A program made the position numbers and the translations under genes. Of a stretch of 43,389 nt of DNA, positions 23,562 to 31,212 are shown piece by piece. Location: positions 1 to 43,389 of the forward strand of contig JAJYDB010000006.1 of assembly GCA_021777845.1 (NCBI GenBank), read 5' to 3'. Origin of the DNA: Planctomycetota bacterium. GTDB lineage: Bacteria > Planctomycetota > Planctomycetia > Isosphaerales > Isosphaeraceae. Position 1 is the stretch's first letter, and every line of letters begins with the position of its first letter. The notes below the pieces were generated by a model, which saw nothing but the letters and a program-made list of their open reading frames with translations, was not told where the DNA came from and did no database searches.

Positions 23562-24343
23562 ACCGACGCAACGCCTGCCGCGCCATCGCCGCCATGCTCG
23601 CGGCCCCGCTCGTCGCGCACGCACGTCAAACGCAGACCCTCCCCGCGCCGACGTCGCCGTTCAAGCCCGCCGACTACATCACTATCCCGCTGCGTCTGCA
23701 CATGCTCAAATCCGACGCGTTCAAGGATCTCGATTGCCGCTTAACCAAAGCCGACCTGCACCGCATCCTCGGCAAAGTGAACACGATTTGGCGACAGGCG
23801 GGCGTGCACTGGGGCCTCGAGTCGATCCTCCGCGAGACCGCCGCGAACGAGGACAGGCTGCGCGAGACCCGCGACGAGTCGGGCGTGATCGCACTTCGCT
23901 CCTACCGCTTGATTCGCCCCGAAGCCTCGCGCAAATTCGATGGGCTGCACGTCTATTATTTGCACAAATTCCCGGTGAACGGAGTCTACTACGGCGACCA
24001 CACCGCGCTCGTGCAGGACGCCGCGCGCTTGCGGCCCGTCCCCGGCGGGATCGACGAGCCGATCCCGCGCGTGACCGCGCACGAACTCGGCCACGCGCTC
24101 GGCCTGCCGCACCGGCAGGATCACACGAATCTGCTTGCGTCCGGCACAACCGGGACCTCGCTGAACGCCGAGGAAGTCGCGAAGGCGCGCAGCTACGCAC
24201 TCAAAATGCCGGGCGCGCTCGCGTTCGAAACGCTGCGCGCGCAACTTCGAAGCGTCGAGCGAGACGGGAACGCCGACCAATCGAAACACCTGCGCCGCTG
24301 GGTCACCGAGATCGAAGCCGTCTCGGCCGCGCCGAACTCGTGA
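23558..24343 (+). CDS. Secreted zinc metalloprotease of metzincin type
   Basis: Starts at GTG 23558, which overlaps the hisE stop by four bases. The 261-residue protein has an N-terminal export signal (RAIAAMLAAPLVAHA). The catalytic site is HELGHALGLPH with His175, Glu176, His179 and His185, the HExxHxxGxxH signature of metzincins. A downstream NLLASG stretch sits near the place of the Met-turn but lacks a Met, which is a notable departure. A long N-terminal half has WRQAGVHWGLESIL and a FDGLHVYYLHKFPVNGVYYG strand. No pro-domain or haemopexin repeats are visible. Probably an exported peptidase acting in the periplasm or outside; substrate unknown. The reason for sitting in tandem with hisE is not obvious. 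Confidence 0.75.
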   Translation: MNRRNACRAIAAMLAAPLVAHARQTQTLPAPTSPFKPADYITIPLRLHMLKSDAFKDLDCRLTKADLHRILGKVNTIWRQAGVHWGLESILRETAANEDRLRETRDESGVIALRSYRLIRPEASRKFDGLHVYYLHKFPVNGVYYGDHTALVQDAARLRPVPGGIDEPIPRVTAHELGHALGLPHRQDHTNLLASGTTGTSLNAEEVAKARSYALKMPGALAFETLRAQLRSVERDGNADQSKHLRRWVTEIEAVSAAPNS

Positions 24344-24350
24344 TCCAAAC

Positions 24351-26330
24351 TCATTTCGCGACGGGCGGCAGCAGCCTGAACTCGTTGATCGTGGGTTCTT
24401 TGGCGTCGAGAATCGCGAGTCGAACGACGCGCGCGGTCACGGGTTCGAACTCGACCAGGCATCCGGCGCCGATCGTCGAGCCCTTGTGGATCGTCCTCCA
24501 AGTCTCGCCGTCCTTCACTTCGATCTCGTAAGCTTGCACGCGTTTGCCGCCGGGGGCCCACTCGTCGATCCACGCGGCGTCGAACGTCGAGGGCACGCCG
24601 AGGTCCACCTCGAGCCACGCACTCCGCGCGCTCCCGCTCGCCCAACGCGTATCGAGCGCGCCGTCGACGGCCTTGTCCGCGGTCGAGCCGGCCTCGTTTT
24701 TGTAGACGTCGGACGCGCGCGCCGGCTTGCCGAACGTCAGCGAGCCGGAGAGCGTCCGCGCGGGGTCGACGCCGCTGATTTTGAAGGCGTAAGCGTGGTC
24801 GCACGGCGGCTTCGCGGGCAGTTCGATCGTCAGTCCGTCGCCGTCCCGCGACCACTTCAACGGCGCGTCGCACCCGAGCAAACGGACCTCGCGAATCGGC
24901 CTCGTCGAGAACTTCGACCCCTCCCCAAGCGACCTGATCGTCGCCTTGCCGCCCTCGGGCCACGCGAGCGCCGTCGCGTACAAGACGTCGCCCTTCGCAT
25001 TGAAGCGGAAGTCGCGACCGCTGTACGCCGCCCGCTTCGTGTCGTTAAACGAGCCGCCCACCGATTCCGTTGGACCTTCGCCAAACACTTTCCAAGGACG
25101 CGTCCCGTAAATCGCCTCGCCGTTCACGGCAAGCCAACGACCGATTTCGAGCAGCATCGCCTCCTCGGGCGCCGGAATCGTGCCGTCGGGCTTCGGCCCG
25201 ATGTTCAGCAAAAGCGCGCCGTTCTTGCTCGCGATGTCGACCAGGTCGTCGATGATCGAGTCCACTGTTTTGTAATCCTGATGCGCCGTGTAACCCCACG
25301 AATTCTTCTGCACCGCCGTGTCGGTCTGCCAAAACTCGGGCCTGAGCCCGCCCAAAACCCCGCGCTCGATGTCGAGCACCGCCGCGCGGTCCGGAAACGC
25401 GTGGATTTTGTAGTTGATCGCCACGCCTCGATTCCACTCCACTCCGCGATTGTAGTAGAACGACGCGAATTTTTGGAGATACGGCTGAAACGACGGCTGC
25501 TCGATCCACCAGTCGAACCACACTAATTCGGGTTGATACTTGTCGACGAGTTCGCAAGTGCGCGCCAGCCAGTCGTCGAGATATTCCGCGCTCGGCTGCC
25601 GCTTCTCGGGCATCGCGGGTCCGTAGAGCGACGCGAACTTCGGGTCGCTGACGTCCGAATCGAACGCGCGGCCGCCGTTCATGAACCACCAGTGCTCGGC
25701 CCGGTGAGACGACACGCCGAAATGCATACCCCGCGCCCGCACCGACCTCGACAACTCGCCCACGACGTCGCGCTTCGGCCCCATTTTCAACGCGTTCCAG
25801 TCGGAAAAGCCGCAGTCGTACATCGCAAAGCCGTCGTGATGCTCCGCAACGGGCACCACGAATTTCGCCCCCGACCGCGCGAACACGTCCGCCCAATGCG
25901 CCGCGTCGAACTTCTCCGCTCGAAATTGCGGAATGAAGTCTTTGTATCCGAATTTTGACTGAGCACCGTATGTTTTCAGATGATGCTTAAATTCGTTCGA
26001 ACCCTGGATATACATGTTGCGAGGATACCACTCGTTGCCGAATCCCGGGACCGAGTATACGCCCCAGTGGATAAAGATTCCGAACTTCGCGTCTTGATAC
26101 CAATCGGGCACAGTGTAGCGTTCGAGCGAGTCCCACGCGGCGCGGTAAGGCCCGCGCGCGACGACCTCGCCGACCTTCGCGAGTTCTTGCTGCACCGCGA
26201 CGCGGGTCGCCGCTTGCTCGTCGCCGCGCGCGACCAATCCAACGGCCGCCGGCAGCAGGCACGTCGTCGCGACCGCGGCGAGTGGAGAGCGGAGCAACAC
26301 CCGACGCGCGATGGAGTGGAGTAACCTCAC
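24351..26330 (-). CDS. Alpha-L-fucosidase (GH29) with C-terminal discoidin-like domain
   Basis: Removes alpha-linked L-fucose from glycans. Starts at GTG 26330 after a strong AAGGAGA site. The 659-residue product has a signal peptide (RSPLAAVATTCLLPAAVG), so it is exported. The catalytic TIM barrel shows WYQDAKFGIFIHWGVYSVPG, FAMYDCGFSDWNALKMGPKR and the nucleophile motif PELVWFDWWIEQ (Asp273). The late barrel element NGALLLNIGPKPDGTIP is typical of GH29. The last ~140 residues form a F5/8-type C (discoidin) sugar-binding domain (KAVDGALDTRWASGS, WLEVDLG). The gene points away from the esterase gene and probably has its own promoter in the 343-base gap. Confidence 0.95.
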   Translation of the reverse strand: MRLLHSIARRVLLRSPLAAVATTCLLPAAVGLVARGDEQAATRVAVQQELAKVGEVVARGPYRAAWDSLERYTVPDWYQDAKFGIFIHWGVYSVPGFGNEWYPRNMYIQGSNEFKHHLKTYGAQSKFGYKDFIPQFRAEKFDAAHWADVFARSGAKFVVPVAEHHDGFAMYDCGFSDWNALKMGPKRDVVGELSRSVRARGMHFGVSSHRAEHWWFMNGGRAFDSDVSDPKFASLYGPAMPEKRQPSAEYLDDWLARTCELVDKYQPELVWFDWWIEQPSFQPYLQKFASFYYNRGVEWNRGVAINYKIHAFPDRAAVLDIERGVLGGLRPEFWQTDTAVQKNSWGYTAHQDYKTVDSIIDDLVDIASKNGALLLNIGPKPDGTIPAPEEAMLLEIGRWLAVNGEAIYGTRPWKVFGEGPTESVGGSFNDTKRAAYSGRDFRFNAKGDVLYATALAWPEGGKATIRSLGEGSKFSTRPIREVRLLGCDAPLKWSRDGDGLTIELPAKPPCDHAYAFKISGVDPARTLSGSLTFGKPARASDVYKNEAGSTADKAVDGALDTRWASGSARSAWLEVDLGVPSTFDAAWIDEWAPGGKRVQAYEIEVKDGETWRTIHKGSTIGAGCLVEFEPVTARVVRLAILDAKEPTINEFRLLPPVAK

Positions 26331-26673
26331 GATCGAATCTCCTTTTTTGGCGGAGTGGACTTCGACGCGCGACGAAGCGCGAAAAGCTTCGACGAAGTTG
26401 CGGGAAGTCGCGCCGCCGACGAGCCTCGGGCGTCTCTGAGGGAGCGCCGCCTTGCCCCGGCGTCCCCGACATTTTGAAATTTAGAGCTGCGAGAGGTCGT
26501 CCGCAAGAGGTGCGGGGTCGACGGCGGTCGGTTTCGATCGGCGGCGGCTTGCCGTTCCGGGCCGCGCGGATTAGGCTCACGATTTCGGCTGCGTTGAGAT
26601 CGAGACTCCGAGTTCGGGCTTCGGTCCGAACGACCGAGCTCGACGTCCTCCACCACCCACGCGAGACCCGAAC
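26331..26673. other. Divergent intergenic region between fucosidase and esterase genes
   Basis: About 340 bases with no convincing gene; the fucosidase ribosome-binding site lies at its left edge. A hairpin CGAAGC-GCGAAAA-GCTTCG (26373-26391) is in the fucosidase leader and could be regulatory. I see no clear promoter. Confidence 0.4.
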
Positions 26674-27735
26674 ATGCCCGCTGGTGAATCCCCCGCGAGC
26701 GACCACTTTGACTCGTTGGCGTACTCGCTCGCGCGTTACGACGGCAACGCGCGTCGGCTCGCGTTTCCGAGCGGCGACGCGAGCGCGGCGGCGCGCGCGG
26801 CCTGGCGGAAACAGGCCCGTGCGCAGCTTGCGGAGCTCCTTGGACCGATGCCCGCCGAGCGCGTCGCGGCGACGCCTCGTTTGGGAAGGGCGGTTGAGCG
26901 CAAGGGGTACACGCGGATCCCGTTGACGTTCGAGACGCGTCGCGACTTGACGGCGTTCGGCTACTTCTTGATCCCTGAGAAGGCCGCCGCGAACAAGAAG
27001 TCGCCCGCGGTTTTGTGCTTGCCGGGTCACGGATACGGGGTTGACGACCTCGTCGGGATTGGTCCCGACGGCCGCGAACACGAGCACGCGGAAGGTTATC
27101 AATATCGTTTCGCGGTACAGTGCGTCGAGCGCGGCTACGTTGTCTTCGCTCTGGAAATGCTTGGCTTTGGGCGTCGTCGCGATCCGGCGGCGCGGCGCGG
27201 AGGGCCGTCGCACAGCAGTTGCCAGCCCGCGGCGGGAGCGGCGCTGCTGTTCGGCGAGACGATGGCGGGCTGGCGGGTTTGGGACGCGCAACGCGCCCTC
27301 GACTTGCTCGCCGATCGCCCCGAGGTTGACGCGTCGAGGCTCGGCGTGATGGGCATCTCGGGCGGCGGAACGGTTGCGTTCTACGCGTCGGCGCTCGACG
27401 AGCGGATCAAAGCGACGGTGATGTCGGGCTCATTTTGCACGTTTCGCGACTCGATCCTCAGCGTCGGGCACTGCATGGACAACTATGTCCCAGGCGTCTT
27501 GCGCTGGTTCGAGGTCGCCGACATCGCCGGTCTGATCGCGCCCCGCGCTTTGTTCTGCGAGTGCGGCACGGACGACAACATCTTCCCCGCACGCGGCGTG
27601 CGGGCCGCGCTCCGCGACGCCGAACGCATCTACGAGGCGGAGGGGGTGCGCGGGCAACTCGGTCACGCTTTTTTCAACGGTCCGCATGAATTCAACGGCC
27701 GCGCGGCCTTCCCTTGGCTCGCCGAGCATCTTTGA
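26674..27735 (+). CDS. Alpha/beta-hydrolase, acetyl-xylan-esterase/dienelactone-hydrolase-like
   Basis: A 353-residue esterase. Catalytic Ser229 lies in the nucleophile elbow GISGGG; an acidic residue (Asp300 or 301) in GTDDNIFP and His338 in GPHEFNG complete a credible triad. The family pattern includes AVLCLPGHGYGVDD (oxyanion strand) and WDAQRALDLLADRPEVD before the elbow. Such large hydrolases remove acetyl or other ester groups from plant or algal polysaccharides. No signal peptide is visible (the start is MPAGESPASDHF), so it may act in the cytoplasm. It lies next to the unsaturated uronyl hydrolase gene, which supports a role in glycan side-chain removal. Confidence 0.82.
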   Translation: MPAGESPASDHFDSLAYSLARYDGNARRLAFPSGDASAAARAAWRKQARAQLAELLGPMPAERVAATPRLGRAVERKGYTRIPLTFETRRDLTAFGYFLIPEKAAANKKSPAVLCLPGHGYGVDDLVGIGPDGREHEHAEGYQYRFAVQCVERGYVVFALEMLGFGRRRDPAARRGGPSHSSCQPAAGAALLFGETMAGWRVWDAQRALDLLADRPEVDASRLGVMGISGGGTVAFYASALDERIKATVMSGSFCTFRDSILSVGHCMDNYVPGVLRWFEVADIAGLIAPRALFCECGTDDNIFPARGVRAALRDAERIYEAEGVRGQLGHAFFNGPHEFNGRAAFPWLAEHL

Positions 27736-27821
27736 GGCATGACTATTTGTCCGCGCAACATCGCTCGGCACAGCGGACTCCGGAGTTGCATCATCGCGCG
27801 CTCGATTGGGGATCCAAGACC

Positions 27822-28943
27822 GTGAATTCGGCTGTTCCAATTGACTTGACGCCGCGGCTCGAGCGTGTCTTCGACGTTGCCGAACGTCAAACGCGCGCGA
27901 CGATCGCTCGCGCGCCCGACTTCTTTCCGATGTACACCGAGCAGGGGCGCTGGACACGTCGCGGCGAGTTGTGGACCGACTGGTGCGGCGGCTTCTTCGA
28001 CGGAATCATGTGGCTGCTCTACGAGCGGACCGGCGACGCCTGGCTGCGCGACCGCGCCGAACATTACGCCCGTCTGCTTGCGCCGCGGCGCTTCGACCGC
28101 GAGGTCCACGACCTCGGCTTTATTTTTCTCAACTCGTACGCGCCGTGGTTCCGGCACACGGGCGACGCCGCGTTCCGCCACGCCATGATCGATGCCGGAC
28201 GCACGCTTGCGCTGCGGTTTCAGCCGCGCGGGCGGTATTTGTGCTCGTTCATCGGACGCGACAGCCTGTTCATCGACATCATGATGAACGTGCCGATCAT
28301 TTATTACGCCGCGCGCGAAACCGGCGACGCCGCGCTCCGCGAGGTTGCCGACACACACTGCCGGACGACCGAGCGGGTGCTCGTGCGCGCGAACGGAGGA
28401 ACGGCGCACGAGGGGCTATTCGACACCGCGACGGGCGAATTTTTGCGGCAATCGACGCATCAGGGGTGGAGCGCGGACTCGGACTGGTCGCGCGGCTTGG
28501 CCTGGTCGTTGTACGGCTTCACAACGGTCTACGGTTATACGTCGGATCCCGCCGACCTCGCGGTCGCGCGGCGGAACGCCGAGCATTGGCTGACGCGTTG
28601 CGGAGGCGACCCCGTCCCGCCTTGGGATTTCGACGCGCCCGCCGGTCCGTTGCGGATCAAGGACAGTTCGGCGGGAGCGATCGCGGCGTCGGGGCTTCTG
28701 GAGTTGGCGCGGACTCTCGAAAAGCTGGACGCCGAAGGCGCCGCGCGCTATCGCGCAGCGGCGTTTAAACTGCTGGCGGCCTTGTGCGGCGACGACTATC
28801 TCGCGGACCCGGCCACGGGTTGGGAGGGCGTGCTGCGGCACGGGGTGTATCACTATCATAAAGGCTTGGGCGTCGACGAGTCGGTAATGTGGGGCGATTA
28901 TTTCCTGCTGGAGGCCGTCGCGAAAGCTCTCGGCTTACGGTAA
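27822..28943 (+). CDS. Unsaturated glucuronyl hydrolase-like protein (GH88 family)
   Basis: Releases unsaturated uronic acid from oligosaccharides made by polysaccharide lyases. I choose GTG 27822; the frame is open from 27714, overlapping the esterase end. About 373 residues of an alpha/alpha-barrel, with WTDWCGGFFDGIMWLLYE near the start. Conserved VHDLGF (Asp near residue 97) and DSLFIDIMMNVPIIYYA (Asp near residue 147) match the two acidic residues of Bacillus UGL (Asp88, Asp149). Later segments STHQGWSADSDWSRGLAW and ADPATGWEGVL also fit GH88. No export signal, so it probably acts on imported oligosaccharides. The next gene is a uronate-dehydrogenase-like SDR, which fits use of the released sugar acid. 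Confidence 0.88.
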   Translation: MNSAVPIDLTPRLERVFDVAERQTRATIARAPDFFPMYTEQGRWTRRGELWTDWCGGFFDGIMWLLYERTGDAWLRDRAEHYARLLAPRRFDREVHDLGFIFLNSYAPWFRHTGDAAFRHAMIDAGRTLALRFQPRGRYLCSFIGRDSLFIDIMMNVPIIYYAARETGDAALREVADTHCRTTERVLVRANGGTAHEGLFDTATGEFLRQSTHQGWSADSDWSRGLAWSLYGFTTVYGYTSDPADLAVARRNAEHWLTRCGGDPVPPWDFDAPAGPLRIKDSSAGAIAASGLLELARTLEKLDAEGAARYRAAAFKLLAALCGDDYLADPATGWEGVLRHGVYHYHKGLGVDESVMWGDYFLLEAVAKALGLR

Positions 28944-29015
28944 AGTGGCGGGTCGCACAGTGTCGGACTCGTTCCCGCAGGGAACGGAGCGGCGCGTGTC
29001 TTGGAGTTCGGCAAA

Positions 29016-29957
29016 ATGTCCCGCGACACTCGTTCCCGATCACGTTCGCAGCCCGATCCCACCTCGATTTCGTCGAGCGCCGAGACCGGGCCGCCCAATG
29101 CGCCCGACGAAATGGATCCCGTTGCCGCGCGGCCTCTGCTCGAGGTGATTCAGCCCGATGATCCTGAGTTCGACGACGCGGATGATCCGGCGCCGGACGA
29201 GGAATTCGACGACGGGGCGACCGAGTTTCCGCGGACCGTGATGATCACCGGCGCGAGCGGGAACATCGGTCGTAAGTTACGCGCGGCATGGGTCGGGATG
29301 TACGACCTGGTTTTGATCGACTCGGCCGCCGACGCCGACGATCCCGAGGTGCTGCCGATCGACCTCGCCGAGATGACCGAGGATTTGGTCGACGCCTTCG
29401 CCGGGGTCGACACCGTGGTTCATCTCGCGGGGAATCCGAACGAATTCGCATCGTGGGAGGAGCTCGAGCGTCCGAATCTCGACGCACTCTCGAACGTCTT
29501 TCTCGCGGCGATGCTGGCGGGAGTCGAGCGCGTGATTTTCGCGAGCTCGAACCACGCGATGGGGGGCTATCGCGAGTTGGGCGACATGCTCATCGGGGTC
29601 GAGCTGCCGCCGCGTCCCGACAGCCCTTACGGCGCGACGAAGTTGATGGGCGAACGGCTGGGGCGAGGGCTCTCGGCCGCATTCGAGATGACCTTCATCG
29701 CGCTGCGGCTCGGCTGGGTCCAGTCGGGTGAGAATCGACCCGACACCTTGCCCGACGAGTGGGCGCGCGCGATGTGGCTCTCGAACCGCGACGTCGTGCA
29801 GCTTTTCGAGTGCGCGATCGAGGCTGAACTTGACGACCCGGCATTCGTGATCGCGAACGGGATGTCGAACAACCGCGGCATGCGTTGGGATCTGACCGAG
29901 ACGATCGAGCTGCTCGGCTACGAACCCGAGGACGACGCCTACGCCGAGGAGCTTTGA
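29016..29957 (+). CDS. NAD-dependent epimerase/dehydratase, uronate-dehydrogenase-like
   Basis: Start ATG 29016 has a TTGGAG site; a TTG at 29001 is less likely. The 313-residue SDR has an acidic N-terminal extension (about 60 residues, DDADDPAPDEEFDDG) before the Rossmann motif MITGASGNIGRKL. The active-site region reads FASSNHAMGGYREL, with Ser in the usual position, and SPYGATKLMGERLGR carries the catalytic Tyr and Lys. SSNH and the PYGATK pattern resemble uronate dehydrogenases, which oxidise uronic acid to aldarate. This would be consistent with the upstream uronyl hydrolase, but substrate assignment is inference; a nucleotide-sugar epimerase is the alternative. Confidence 0.82.
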   Translation: MSRDTRSRSRSQPDPTSISSSAETGPPNAPDEMDPVAARPLLEVIQPDDPEFDDADDPAPDEEFDDGATEFPRTVMITGASGNIGRKLRAAWVGMYDLVLIDSAADADDPEVLPIDLAEMTEDLVDAFAGVDTVVHLAGNPNEFASWEELERPNLDALSNVFLAAMLAGVERVIFASSNHAMGGYRELGDMLIGVELPPRPDSPYGATKLMGERLGRGLSAAFEMTFIALRLGWVQSGENRPDTLPDEWARAMWLSNRDVVQLFECAIEAELDDPAFVIANGMSNNRGMRWDLTETIELLGYEPEDDAYAEEL

Positions 29958-30502
29958 GCCGACTGTGCCGGGGGGTTCGGAACGGTTCGACTCGCTTCAA
30001 CCTGGTCGAGTCCGGGCAGGTTGAGCGAGGAAGGCGACAGCCCGGTCAGAAAGCGGCCGGGCGGGATCGAATCGAGCAGCGCTTGCATGCGGCTTTCGAG
30101 GTCGTGCGTTAAGGTCGCGACCGCCGCGCGCGGTCGCGGCCACGGCGACGCCCCTTCGCGATCGACGGGGAAAACCCCGATGCGCGGCAGAATCCAGCGA
30201 TTCTTGCCCCCGAAAAACTGGACCGCGGCCATGTAGTTAAACGTCGTGCCGATCTGCTTGCTCATGTGAAATATGACATAGCAGTCGGCATGGTCGCAAT
30301 GATTCGGCGTGAGCCGCACGCCGTCGCCGTTGCTCGGCACAGGTTCGATGCGTTCCAGACCCGAGGCGTCGACTTCCTCGACTTTGTGCTTGTCGCGCAT
30401 CATCGAGTCGACAAATCGGCGTCCAAGTGCAATCGACAACCGATTGTGACGCGGCGACTCGAAGCGATACGGCAATTGTTCGGCGAGAGGAAGCGTTTGC
30501 AT
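29939..30502 (-). pseudogene. PlsC-type acyltransferase remnant with an internal deletion
   Basis: The 187-codon frame begins like a lysophospholipid acyltransferase (RLTPNHCDHADCYVIFHMS with the NHxDHxD block, then GKNRWILPRIGVFPVDREG). After DREG, where such proteins continue with the FPEGE and substrate-binding parts, the sequence jumps directly to a C-terminal-like end (VATLTHDLESRMQALLDSI). As I recall them, full-length planctomycete relatives are several hundred residues longer, so an in-frame deletion of the middle is likely. The acyl-transfer motif III is missing, so it should not work as an acyltransferase. The start has a GAAGAG site seven bases upstream, so the shortened protein could still be made. 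Confidence 0.7.
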
Positions 30503-30619
30503 CGAACGACTCTTCTTCGTTGAGTCCGCGGCCCGATAGCTTGCTGATGGTCATTGTTTCGCACGCCCGCGGCCTCGATCGGCCTCCTCGCTGAGGCACG
30601 CGGGATCGCGTGGGCCTGC

Positions 30620-30958
30620 TCAGCGTCCGCCGCGACGCGCCAGGACGATCACGGCTAGGACCGCGATGATCCCCGCGGATGTCGCTTGCGTCGTGTCCTG
30701 GTCAAGCAGCGAGAAAAGAAAGAAAATCACCGCGGCGAACAGCACGATCACCGCGATCAGGCGGACGACGTCGAGCCGCGCCGCGCTTTCGTCATCGGCG
30801 ACGACCGCCTCCTCGAGGAAGGCCTCGTGCGCCGCGAGCACAGGCGCGGGCGACTGGCCGGGTCGGCCGCAACGCGGACAGCGCGCCCAAATCGACCGTC
30901 CGACTTCCTCGACCCGCAACGTCGCGTTACAGCGCTGACATTGATAAGGGAGGCTCAT
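30620..30958 (-). CDS. Zinc-ribbon membrane protein
   Basis: Start ATG 30958 (MSLPYQCQRCNATLRV); the longer frame up to 31228 overlaps the ABC gene. The 112-residue product has a CxxC...CxxC zinc ribbon (YQCQRCNATLRVEE then WARCPRCGRPG), a linker with an Ala/Glu-rich stretch, and two hydrophobic helices near the C-terminus (VRLIAVIVLFAAVIFFLFSL and SAGIIAVLAVIVLA). Similar small zinc-ribbon membrane proteins are frequent in planctomycetes; their function is not known. It faces away from the ABC ATPase gene across a 254-base gap that shows no other gene. Confidence 0.72.
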   Translation of the reverse strand: MSLPYQCQRCNATLRVEEVGRSIWARCPRCGRPGQSPAPVLAAHEAFLEEAVVADDESAARLDVVRLIAVIVLFAAVIFFLFSLLDQDTTQATSAGIIAVLAVIVLARRGGR

Positions 30959-31212
30959 TGTGCTCGGACTCGCCATTGCGTCGCTCGCTTTCAGGCTCGC
31001 TCGGGATGGATGCGCACCGCGCCGCCGTCGCCTGCGCGGCTTGCGTCCGACGGCCTGCTCGGTCAATTGTCCCATCGTACCGCGCCGGGCGCGTCCGCGA
31101 CGACAGGCTGCCCACTTTCGTCCGCACGTCGCGATGATTACGATCTTGGCCTGAGGATTTCGGCTCGCGGTCGGGCCCGATCCAACCTTTCCCAAACAGG
31201 CTGCCGCGCGCC

